A stretch of 64,000 nt of DNA, taken from the NCBI GenBank assembly GCA_009617715.1, contig VTFK01000429.1:62001-126000 (forward strand), written 5' to 3'. The notes under the pieces were generated by a model. That model was not told where the DNA came from. It did not search any database and worked only from the letters and a program-made list of their open reading frames with translations. Positions 22,641 to 34,262 of this stretch are shown here, piece by piece (the first letter of the stretch is position 1; the number at the start of each line of letters is the position of its first letter). A program made the translations under genes and the position numbers. Source of the DNA: Plectrocnemia conspersa (lineage: Eukaryota > Arthropoda > Insecta > Trichoptera > Polycentropodidae).

Positions 22641-25600
22641 AAAAAATGGGTAAAATCAGCAATCATAATACGTGATTTACGAACGTGTTGCAAGTTATTA
22701 TACGTGTGACCAATACGACGTTTTAATTTGACAACAGGTATCGGATTTTATTGGCAATCAATCTGAATGGGCCGAAAAACTTATGTATTGAGTTAATTCA
22801 CAAAGGCCGCGTCGATATTTCTTCAGCGATAAATCAACAGAGGATTTAAACCATAAATAACGTCATAATTATTAATCAGTATATTTTAATGTCAACCGTT
22901 TAATTTTTATCTTCCTTATAAACAACATTATTTATCGTGGCGTTAATAAATAAATTTGATATTAATAATTTAAGAATACTCGCAAAACCTGCTACATGTA
23001 TTATGTATATGAATATATGATAGTAGTTATTATACGAATACAGAAAAAACTGCCATTCAACTTGCAATAGTTACTTCGTATATTAAAAGTGCTGTGAAAT
23101 GGTTTCCCTTCTACATTATATTCTCTTTGATGAAGGATATTTAAAAATAAGAACTATTTAAATATGGATTGTACAAATAATGCTCTTATTAATTATCTAA
23201 CAAAATCAATGTATCTTATGAACCTTAAAATGAGTTTCTTATTTCCAGCCATCATCATAAAATTTTCACGCTTGTATTATAGAACAATTAGCAATAGGAC
23301 AATTAATGGCCATTAAAACGAATTTTGATCCAACCAGTGATATTGAATATTTTTTATTAGTAAGTATTATCTATAATATATCGAGACTGACAGGTGGTAT
23401 CATAAGATTCCCTATCGAGCTCGACGATTTACCGTTACATTCTAATTAGAATCCACTACTATTTGCCTCTCAGCCATACACCGTGGGGGTGTTAACCTGC
23501 GCTTCTAAAGAAATATTCACCATTTTATTTTTTTTATATAATAATGCTCTTTTCTTATAATAAATACAAATATTTTATTGCTTTTGGAAACAACAATAGT
23601 AGGAACACATTTAATAATGACTATAATAATTATATTTATTTAAAAAGACTTTGAAATTCTGCGCAAAATTAAAAAAAATCACATACATAAGTAGCAAAAT
23701 TATGGAATTAAGTTAGTGGTATTGTAGGTTAATCAATTTATTCATTTAATAATCCAGAACTGACGCCGATCCCCTAGAAATAAAAGTAGGAGGGGTGTCG
23801 CACGCAACGAAGAAAGAGATAAAACATGCTATTTCGTGTAACGGTACTTCGTCCAGACGACATGGGAATCTTATGAAGCTGACAGGTGCTATTGAAATTA
23901 TATGCTGCTTTAATATATCATTCGACAGGCCTGAAACAATCAGTGAAAATCAACCCTTACCTAAACGAATTATAAAACCCAACTTGTCTTTATGTTAGAA
24001 CAGCAAATGGACGTTACGCAACAGTCAAATTTTTAACGAAAGTAGAGCAACATATTCCCTGTTAAGATTTACTGATTTTGCCTGCAAAATGCATTTCATA
24101 TTTTTTTGAAAATATCTGATAAGGACTACCTTAAAATGGACAGTAAATAGCAATAAGGGAAGATCGGAATTAGTGACCAAAATTAAATTATAATTTTGGT
24201 CAATCATCACAGATTATGTTTCTATGATTTTTCTAATCTCACGGATAAATATCGTGATGAATAATTAAAATCTAGCTAGTTCGTATATTATGTTCTTAAG
24301 AAATTGTAATAATAAACTACTTCATAAAATTTGTATACGTATAAATCAAAATTATCGTTATATTTTTTTACGCTAACTACTATAATGGTTTTTAAGGTAA
24401 GCAAAAATGTTCTAAAAATACCAAAATATATGTATGTAAAACATATAAAAATTGTCTTGATTGTAATACATATAAAAATTATTTTTTCTAAATTTATTCT
24501 CAAACATTTCCAAAGCAGAAAAAAAGTATTATATATACACGCATTAGTGTCATAAAGTGTCAATAAATTAGAATAAAACGTGTCAGACAATTCAAGCTTA
24601 GACTTTCGCCAATTTATGTGCTAATTACCTGCCTTGATTGGCCGCAAACGTTCAAACAAATTAATTTTGAATACTAACACCACATTAGAGTCACATTTGA
24701 AAAATTTCCATACAATATTTACATTATTTCGTAAACCGAGTTGTTGCTCCGCCCGATTATAATCCGATTAACATTTTTTGGTGAAAACACACACTTTGAT
24801 ATGGAAATGTGTCCGCAATAAAAACGTCGATGAGGCACCAATAAAGTGTGTATAGATCGAGATAAGTCAATAAACAAGCGTATATCTACACGACAAACGT
24901 TTGGCCATCGTGTCAATCACTTGGGAAAATTTATGCTAAGGTGTTCCACAATCCACTTGTAAATAGCCAACTATTTTGCAATGCATTCCGAGAGATTTTC
25001 CGAAGACACTCTGCGTGACCTTAGAGGGAGCCAACTTTATCAATGAGGTACCATGAATGGAGTATTGCGTGGGATCAGAATCGGTTCTACACAACCGCTT
25101 CTATTCACGAGCTGTGTAATATCGAAGCGATTAATTATCAGTACTGTTATGTCGGATAGTGCCGGTTAAAAACGACAGAAAAAATGCATTTTTTAATTAG
25201 AAAAAATGCGATAATCCTATGATGTGAGCAGTAGACTGGCAGTTCACACAATACATTGTAATTATGCTAATCTTGAATGAAAGGTTGCTTGCTTTAATTA
25301 CATAAATATAAATTAGTAATAATTATTGCATGTTTCAATTATTTAAAATGCTTAAGAAAACAATTATTTATATTGTTAACTATTTGCTTTATATTATATA
25401 GTATATGCTTCATCCAGATTATCACCTAAGATGTGACTATGTATATGTTTATGCATTATTGATATCTAGGGAAAACTCGAGAGTGAGAATCGATAGTACA
25501 TATCGTGCCAAGAAATATTTTTAAAGCATATTTTACTTAATACTCGCAATAGGGATATTTAATATATTAGTATTAAAATTATTTAACTAAACTAAAAATG

Positions 25601-25982
25601 CCACCTTATACTTATTTACACTACTCAAGATTGCGCACGAGATACAATTCATTTTTTTACAGTTTATATATTTTAAAGTTATATTTTATATTTATTATAT
25701 ATATTTATTTTAAAGTTATATTTTAACTATTTTTTATTTATTTTTTATTGACAGAATATTAACATAACACATCTAAAGACTAAAATCCAAGTATCTAAAA
25801 ACAGAATAAATTTAATAATTATAAAATATTATTTTTAAATATTTAATAACATATTATCTGTAAAATTTATAAAATCCAAGAAATCACTATCTTTGATTAT
25901 CGATTAGAATTACAATTATATAGTCATCACTTCCAAAAATTATGATTGTTGAAATATAAAATTCGATGCGTGCATATAAAAT
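22641..25982. other. AT-rich sequence, no gene recognised
   Basis: Items present: a G+C-richer segment 23396-23510 containing the palindrome TTCTAATTAGAA; an imperfect 27-bp palindrome at 24175-24201 (outer arms GACCAAAATTA and TAATTTTGGTC); more complex DNA at 24880-25160; and a duplicated TTTTAAAGTTATATTTTA word at 25668-25727. No exon or RNA gene was seen. Confidence 0.45.
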
Positions 25983-26030
25983 TCGAACCCCGGTCTTTCG
26001 GATACTTGCGTCAATGCTCTGGATGGCGGA
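25983..26030 (-). repeat. tRNA-derived SINE fragment, second family, copy 1
   Basis: On the minus strand a good B box (GGTTCGAAT) lies about 30 bp downstream of a weak A-box-like stretch. Base for base it parallels the minus-strand segment at 36986-37037 (GCCA, then a spacer, then CGAAAGAC or TGAAAGAC, then the B box at the same distance). It differs from the family at 1580 and 27091. Only the tRNA-like head was recognised. Confidence 0.5.
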
Positions 26031-27090
26031 AGTGCTTTTTTTGGTAGTGTGCCTTCATGATAGTTGTATTTTTCAAGGCGCCAATAGAAGTTCCTATTTT
26101 TTGAAAAAAAGTGAGTGTTTGAGGTAGGAGCCCTGACGGTTGAGCCTCTGAAAAGTTGCAGACACGCACTGAAAAACAAGCTCTTCGATAACGCACTGTG
26201 GAACTTATTACTGCTTGACAATCCAAATTTAGAGCTTCAGTGGTAGGCTTAAATACAATGTCCATAAATAAAACATGTCTTAATATTGTCGCCGGGGCCA
26301 TTATAATACAGTATTTTTTTATTATGCCTGTGTGATACATATTGACCGCCACATATTACAAATTTTAAAACAAAAAAATACTTTGCCATATTACATATTT
26401 AGAGCTAGTGTAATGTTGGTAAACAATTATTATTTTTTTATATTAATCATGCATTACTCGTATATAAAATATCAATATTGTAAGTGTAATTTAAAATATT
26501 AAATTCTGGACTTATCTCTGTAACGACTACAAATGAAATGTCACATTTTAAAATAAAATAATATTTACAGCAGTAGTTTATATATATAACAATAATACAA
26601 AAATAATTTTAAACTGAAAATAAAGCGATTTTATTTGGAAAAACGATTCAAACTATAATATAGTGTAATTTCAGGAGCTCTGGAGATTTATTTCGTATAG
26701 TGTCTGCGAATGTGTATCTTTTAATCGTTTAAGGACAAAGCCCTGACGGTGAAGCCTTTATGAAAGCACACGCCTTGCAAAGCTGTTTGGGGCTATGAAA
26801 TTATAAAAAAAAATTACTGTGAATATTCGGTTACAATATAACAGGCGTTAGCCCAATGTGTTACAACAGGGTAAACACAATAAACAGGTAAGTAGTAAAA
26901 AACTAGACAAAAGGGAAAGTTTTAGTATCAATACTATATTATTACAGATTTCAATCAATATATGTTACTTTTCCAGGTTTAATTTAAATTATTTTTAGCA
27001 ATATTCATCTATGAGATTAGGTAAATCTATAAAAACCTAATATGTGATGATTATTAGGAATTATATCTTTATATATATATTATATTATAA
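26031..27090. other. Sequence with two short related segments, no gene recognised
   Basis: The words AGCCCTGACGGTTGAGCCT (near 26129) and AGCCCTGACGGTGAAGCCT (near 26738) lie in similar surroundings (GTTTGAGG or GTTTAAGG before, TGAAAAG or TGAAAG after), so they are probably two remnants of one repeat about 610 bp apart. The overlapping minus-strand frames at 25940-26352 have no domain. Confidence 0.4.
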
Positions 27091-27164
27091 GGACAGAATA
27101 GCGTAGTCCGTAAAGTCTCAGACTAGTAGCTCTTAGGTTAGGGGTTCGAGCCCCGGCAGCGCAC
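27091..27164 (+). repeat. tRNA-derived SINE head, copy 2
   Basis: It has an A box (TAGCGTAGTCCG, 27099-27110) and a B box (GGTTCGAGCCCC, 27143-27154) at tRNA-like spacing. It matches the segment at 1580-1652 throughout and is the better preserved copy. The predicted acceptor stem does not close, which argues against a functional tRNA. Confidence 0.65.
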
Positions 27165-29520
27165 TTGAATTAATTTTATACTATAATTAATTTTACAAAC
27201 ATACTTTTAAATATACTACATGTTACTGATTTACAACCATTTCTAATAACTACAATATGATAAAAATAAATTTAAGTGGAGGAAAAAAGTTTTTGAAAAA
27301 ATGGATTAAGTGCTAATATAAGTACATTTAGCCGATGATCTTGAAGCATTTATATAACTTCTTCGGTTTTTAAAACCATAAATGCTTTTATTTAAAATTA
27401 AAGTTATTTTCATTGCAAAATATTTTTAATATTTTCTGGTATGAAAATGATCACTGCAAAATGTCTAAATCTTTTATTTATTGTTTGATAAATGTAGTAG
27501 TCTTAATAATAGTAAATTTATTTATTGTTTGATAGATATAGTAGTCTTAGTAATAGTAAAAAAATCTATAAACATAATAGAAATTTATCTATTGTATAAT
27601 CTTGTTATTGCTCAATTTCAATAGTTAACCACTTAGTATTTTAGAGCTAAACAATTTACACTTACGACCATCATTATAAATTAAACCAGTATATAATTAT
27701 GGTATACTTAATAAGGTGTGGCGTATGTAAAAAATTGAAATAACGCAAACTATCGAGAAAGTTAGAAAATCCATTACGCAAACCAAAGCGTTATCAAAAT
27801 TAACTTTTGTGCCGCTTTCAAGCGATTTATATTTCCATTGAAATGCAAATATGAATATTATACGCTTGGAAATTAACACACGCATTTATCAGCTCGATCT
27901 TGCGTATATATAAAATAAGAATTAATTACAAACAATAAATATTTATTTTCACTTTGGCCATATAATGTTTCGAAGGCGAGAACAGAGCTTATCTGTCAAA
28001 ATTATACGGCAAAATGGTAATATCGGACCTAATAAAAATAAACGATATGTAATCATGAGCCACTAATGCGACCTTTTTTTCTTTCAATCAATTACCTTCA
28101 TACATCCAACCGATCGCTAATTGATTACACAACCGTATGACGTAATTGTCTGGGCGCTGTTATATAAACAGCCAAAAGCTCACTTACTCGCACTTGTGAT
28201 TTTTTTTTAAATTTTTTCGTCGATCGGAAAAGAGTCAACAATACTCTCCCGATAAAAATTCGAGTATCGGTTATCTCCGATCAGGTTATTCAAGTTTGCC
28301 GGGGATGCTACTTGAGAAACACACCTGCTTTCGTATTATATGCGCAGACTCTCACCCGAAGCGATTTGTTGAATTTTAATGGTGATTGATATTGGTTAAA
28401 GTATTTTTTTTCGTCGTCAAACGCTCTTTTGACAAAGGAGCCGTAACTGTACTCTAAAACGTTGGCGCAATTTTCACATAAGTCTAAGCAGTGCCGTAAT
28501 GGATAAATAAACTATAGAAAGAAATATGCTTACAAACAATAAACAATAAAAAATATCGATTCATATGTAAAATCTACACTGCTTTTACAAAAATTGCATA
28601 TAAAAACATAAATTTACTAATTTAAAAATCACAATCAGTAAAGCGCTCCTTTTCATCAATATCAAAAGACGAAAAGTTATTTTATCTATGCATAAAAAAA
28701 TCTTGCATAGTATTTTTATAAGATATTTCCAACTGATTGAATCAACTAATTTTAATGTGTATTTTTAAGTATTTAAATATTGAATGTTTATGTATAAGAT
28801 TAACAACAGTGTGCGATACATAAGTTGTTTACATTTAAACATTTAAATATGTTGGGTGTTAAAAATCCCAACTGCGTCTCTGGACGTAAATCTAAAAATA
28901 ATTACAACGTAAAAAAATGGTACGCGAATCCGACAACTTCGTGTATGTAACTTTTTTATTTGGCCAACTTCAACAACTTGTAAGAAAAAAAATGATATTG
29001 TATGGTCGATGATCTCACAAAATGTCAATGAGCTCTTCACCCACCCGGCTAGACGCAATTATTTCAGAAATAGATTTATTATACAACCTTATTATATACA
29101 TGAAGTAAAAAATGCATTTATGTATGAATACCAACACGTTATATTCAAATTTCACTTATACGATTTTTTTTTCATCAACACAATCCTTTTGAAAGGTCCT
29201 TTGTATGCATAGACAGGGCTAGTCGCAAAATATGTAAAATTGACATCAGTTAAATTTACTTAAAAATATATATACCGATACTAGAATATGTGCAATAGAG
29301 GTCGATGACACTTTAAAATGTTCACAAAATATTGCTGATGGTTTCGCGCAATATATCCGAACTATTTGCAAAAAATATTATTCAGTAGCTTCCATCTTCT
29401 TGTATTTGATTTTCAGTACTAATCATCAAGGAAACTAAGGACTTAGATCTTAAATACGGTTTTGAAAATATGGTTCTTAATTGAATTGTGAAGGATTTCA
29501 CCTCTAAAACGTATTTTTGA
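27165..29520. other. AT-rich sequence with a G+C-richer island, no gene recognised
   Basis: A two-copy tandem repeat with a 44-bp period starts at 27473. A more complex island at about 27920-28460 contains TATATAAA (28161-28168) in the context CTGTTATATAAACAGC, followed after about 20-30 bp by TCACTTACTCGCAC. The spacing would suit a core promoter, but no downstream exon was recognised. Open frames at 28843-29212 lack domains. Confidence 0.4.
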
Positions 29521-29720
29521 TCTGATTCTCAAGGCGTTACCATTTCGTGATCTTTGGAAATGCACAAAAGTCACCCCTGTTCATAAAAAGAGTGATAAGT
29601 AATGCATAAAAACTATAGACATATTGCAGTGTTGTCAAATCTTTCTAGATTGTGAACGTACTACATAGAAAGTGGCTGATTTTGAAGGCAATGTTCCGCT
29701 CCTTTTATTTATTGTATGTA
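29521..29720 (+). pseudogene. Non-LTR retrotransposon reverse-transcriptase fragment
   Basis: The plus-strand frame from 29522 reads LPFRDLWKCTKVTPVHKKSD and ends at a stop near 29600. In a shifted frame it continues NYRHIAVLSNLSRL. The pair corresponds to the motif at the start of the reverse-transcriptase domain of jockey-like non-LTR elements (tryptophan-lysine, then VTPIHKKGD, then NYRPISLLS). Only about 45 residues are recognisable, with one frame change and several stops, so this is a dead scrap. No 5' or 3' end of the element was found. The clade is uncertain. Confidence 0.7.
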
Positions 29721-32113
29721 TAAAAAGGGCTGAAGGAACTTATACCTGAAATACATCGCAAACAACTGTAATTGTGAGATCGATTATTACTTTTTTTTTA
29801 TAAATATATTCTTACTATATTTTTTTTTAGATTCGGGCCTCTTTTTGCGCTATTCATTAAATTATAATAATTGTAATTTAATACATTTTATGTAATACTT
29901 TATTGTTACTACTGGTTGTTTTTGTATTTTTATCTGAAGAATATATATAATATATATTTTCAATATGTTATATTTAAACATAATTAAAATACTTATTTAT
30001 GTATCGCATTACTGAAGATATACAACATAGAATATATCTACATAATTTAATATATTAATATATCTACGTTTTAAGATTTTAAATTCAAATGATGCAAGAT
30101 TTATTAGGCCGCATTAAAAGGACGTCTACATGCTCGTTTGTAAAGTTTTAAGACATTTTTTCATTGTATATTTAACGTGCTTTTAAGACAAACACCACCC
30201 AGTGGTACCATTATCATAAGTATTTATTCAAATTTACTGGTTTTGTACTTTTGCGCAATTAAAATGGACCACATACCACTGTGTCAGTTGTTAACGATAA
30301 TTAATAAAACTTTTATGCAGTAATTAAATAGATTATATTAATCTTTGATTTTTTGCTTCGTTATAAATACACAGCACGGTGTTAATCAATTAATTTACAT
30401 TTAATAATATTAATCAATACATAGTTCAATTGAAAATTATTAACCATGTTTTAAATAATAAAATTAAATTTCATATACAGTACTTGACAAACTTAATATC
30501 ACCAAATTTTGACTTATATGAACATAATGTATTAAATATAATATCAATGAAGAGTAAAGTTTTCTATAATATTACCTATGAAAAACATAAATTATTCATT
30601 ATAAATAATTAATCTTTGGCTAAATATTTATGAATGGCATTTTTTATTTAAAACCCATATTGTTTTATATGAACCCAATCTATTATAATGCACGATAATA
30701 ATATTGTTGTATTTTAAAAACACAGACAGTATGTTATAAAAATAAATTATTTCCAATATTTTTGTCATATATGTGTATATGTATACTATTCACATATGTA
30801 AACAAAAAGTATATAAAAATAGCAAAATAAAAGTTTAAAACCGTTTTAAAATATTTAATTTAAATAAATCTAGTCATTTCTTATGCATTTTGTTTGGTAC
30901 AGAAAATATAAAACCTCATTGAAAGTAGAGATTACAATCCGGATAATATTCAAAAATACGAATTTAAAAAAAAGGACTATCGTAATATTTTACATCACAT
31001 CCTCCTAACATTTTATGAGAAAATAAAAATAATTTAAAATGACCAAAAAATTAGAAAATATTTTTTATACATAGTTTTTTGTGCAATAAGTAATTTTTTT
31101 TTTAATCAAATATATCTTTATTTTGTATAGCACTTTAAATAATAAGTCATTTTAGTGCCAGGTTACCGATTAATCAGTCTTTAAATATTCATAAAACATC
31201 GTTATCTAGTAAAGAATAGAAAAAAATAAGATTTAGGAAGTGATGTTAAATAAGATTTATTGTATTCGCGTGAATAAAATCAGGTAGCAAAATGCACCAA
31301 CTTTGACCCTTATCAAAATATATTTCATAATAAAAAATAGATGAAAGTTCAAATTTTTTCTCAAAACCAATGCAACACTAATGTTTCAAAATATTTTTTT
31401 TTCAGAAACAATAATTATTTTTTAAATAAATATATTTTTTATTATCATTAAAAGTATTTTATTAATAAAAAAAACATATATTGTTGAAATTTCATTTCAT
31501 TAAAAATTTATTTAATTTGTTGATGCACGATTGAAAAAAAAAAACATATATTTATAAATTACTGATTTTTATATTGTTTACTTAATATATTGTTTATTCG
31601 TTACCAGTAATAAAAAATTACTATATTTGATATAAAATACATTTATTTCTAAAATAAACTAAAAAATTTATTAAATAATTATAATATAGCGATTTTTATA
31701 ATTTATTATAATTTTTAAATAAAAAATAAAAATAATGTCCACTTTTTAACCAAAATATATTAAAACATATAAATATATAAAGTCTACAAGGCATAATTAC
31801 ATGGACTCGAAAAGGCGCCGAGAATAAAAATCCTTAATAAATACACATTAACAAAAAAAAAAAAAGTAGGCTAGTTCTGAAATATATATTAAAAATAATA
31901 AAATTTCACTCTTGACTTACTCCATTAATATTAGTTATATGTACATTGCTAATTAAACATAAAAATATAAATGACCTAAAAAATAAATCTCTTATACAAA
32001 TATTATATGTACTAAATTAATTAATTTTTATATGCATATTAATTAGTTATAACTTTATTACCCAAACCCTACTATCTACTACGCTTAATATACTCAAGGC
32101 TGAAAAATAAAAA
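29721..32113. other. Extremely AT-rich sequence
   Basis: Long A+T tracts with many poly(A), poly(T) and TATATA stretches. No coding or repeat structure could be recognised beyond low complexity. A frame at 30430-30612 is a composition artefact. Confidence 0.5.
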
Positions 32114-32970
32114 ATGTTGTTTCAAAAAATAACGAACACTTTTTGGATATTCAGTCCTATGAAAATTACCAAAAATAGAATATTAAATAAAATGGTTTGG
32201 GAGTCAAATACCTGTTATATTTGTAATTTCAAATTATACACCGGAAATGCAGGAAAATTCGTAAACATGGTGATGAATGTACTAAATCGATATATGGACA
32301 AGTGGCACCGTGAAACGCTTGACAATTTTATAATAGCATTTTAGTCACAAAGGGTTTATTTTTACGGAAAACAGAATTTTGTGGAACTATCCGGAAAGAT
32401 AAGGGTCTGCCAGAATCCCTTAAAAATATATAATTAAGGCCCCTACAGATGAAACATGCCAAAAAAAAGGTGAAATGCTTATCCAAATTTTGAAAACAAA
32501 TTTCAAAATAATATATATTCTTTTCATAAAACAAAATGTGTTGATTAAGCCAATCGATACATAGTTACCTAATATTTCAAAAAAAACAATGGAATGGATA
32601 AAAAAAAATCAGTTTTTTTTTACTTAGACGCGCATTGTTTAATTCTTTCCGTGTCTATCAAAATCTGAATCGTAACAGCAAAATTAAATGCTAAATCTTC
32701 TTTTGAGTAAGGCTAAAAGATGGATCCATAATTCAGTGGAATCTATCGGTTCTAAAGACATTTCACCGGTTTCTACCACATCTTGCCGTGCCCGTGTTGT
32801 CGATCCACCAGAAAGGCTTTCAGATAAGCTTTAAAATCATCAGCCAATAAAATGAGGTGAGAAATATGTGAGAAGAAAATGTCGTGTTTGTTCTTCATGT
32901 GGAATAAGGAAAGATACAGCATACATGTGCAGAAATTGTGAAATTCCTCTTCATATTGATGAATGAGTTT
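32114..32970 (+). pseudogene. piggyBac transposase, C-terminal half, degraded
   Basis: The frame 32114-32344 includes NTCYICNFKLYTGNAG and RETLDNFIIAF, matching the piggyBac DDE domain, where a YTGK motif is followed by a catalytic aspartate in the DNFF-type motif. After a stop and frame changes come LRKTEFCGTIRKDKGLPESL (the conserved CGT-R-GLP block, about 32355-32425) and PERLSDKL. Last is the cysteine-rich zinc-binding tail RRKCRVCSSCGIRKDTAYMC with RNCEIPLHID, about 32870-32965. Order and spacing agree with a piggyBac-like (PGBD4-type) protein. The N-terminal half was not found and stops are numerous. No TTAA-flanked ends could be paired around it; CAATGGG-TTAA at 33640-33649 is a possible right end. 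Confidence 0.85.
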
Positions 32971-33035
32971 ATACGTGCCAAAAAATGTGAATAGTGTAAA
33001 TAATACAAATAAATATAAATAGTGATATAGTGTAT

Positions 33036-33090
33036 AAGTGTAATGATAAAAATAAGTGTATAAGTGTAATGATAAAAATAATGTGTCAGT
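33036..33090 (+). repeat. Short tandem repeat, two copies
   Basis: GTGTATAAGTGTAATGATAA with AAATAA is repeated twice in a row, a period of about 27 bp. Confidence 0.8.
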
Positions 33091-33829
33091 GACAGTTGTA
33101 AGCACGGAAAAAGGACGCCGAAAAATTTGGTGAGTGCAAATTATATTTTATTATAAATAGATGTTTTTTTATAAATCGTTTATACAAACATTTATAAAAG
33201 CTTTTTAGCATACATATTATTAAATTACAAATAATGGTTTGTAACCATTGCAACCATTTTTAATTTTCACAAAATATTAGGAATGTAAAAAGACATATTT
33301 ATTCATTCATGATTTTATTCCGCAATAATATTTTATTTAAAATATTTAACTTAACAGCAATAAATTAATTTTTAAAGCGCAATAAGTGAATCATTTTTTT
33401 TTTAAATATTTAACTTAAACACTGTGTTATCAATAAACTAATAACCGCGTAGAAAAATTTTTGTTAATTGATGTTTCGATTTCCTTTGATTGGATTGATT
33501 TTATGTTTACCTAGCCAGTTTTGCCCTTGAAATCTATTTCTATTCAAGGAGTGCAACATAAAATATTATTTTTTATATGAAATAAATAATTGTGATTCAT
33601 ACATTTTCGAAAAAGGGATGACTCATTGAATTGCAACGCAATGGGTTAAGACATACAAAAAATTGAAGGAAAATATAATTTATTTTTATTTTATACTATG
33701 TAGAAATAGACTACCATATTTAATTATCGTGAAAAGGCAAAATTGATAGTATCCCAGTATTTTTTTAATAAAAAGAAACGCATGACGCGGTCCACGGCCA
33801 CTATACAACGATCTTTCAAGACTCGTATA
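33091..33829. other. AT-rich spacer
   Basis: Contains CAATGGG before TTAA (33640-33649). Nothing else was recognised. Confidence 0.45.
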
Positions 33830-34262
33830 CGAGTCCAGTTTCCATAATTATTTTTATTGATTTTTATTTATATTGGATTTATAGTCAATTATAGCATTTA
33901 ATTGATATGATTTATTTTACTACATTTTAGTATTAGTGTGTTTTAATAATTTATTTTAACACTTTTCTAATATTTAATTTTGTTAATTAATTTTACATAT
34001 TTTTCTGCTTTAGTAGATTTTTTTTATATCAATTCAGAGGCTTTTAATATTTTTTTATAAAATTATTATAACATATTATTTGTTATGTTTATTTGCGTAC
34101 TCTTTAATTTATTGGTATTATTTTCTACAAAAATAATTTACTTTAAATTAAATTTAAAAAACATAATATAAATATTATGTTTTTTATTTTATATTTATTC
34201 AGCTATATACATATATAAATATAACGATCGCCGTACATGTACGGCTATACCGCTCAAGGGGT
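33830..34262. mobile_element. piggyBac-type MITE, copy 2, diverged
   Basis: Collinear with the element at 4095-4528: a GCATTTATAG-like word, then TTTATTTTACTA, then TTTTTATATCAATTCAGAGGC and TTTTTTATAAAAT, then the 14-bp palindrome CCGTACATGTACGG (34231-34244), then a right end GCTCAAGGGG. The terminal TTAA at the right has decayed to TTTA, and the left end is not clear. No coding capacity. It is older than copy 1. Confidence 0.7.
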
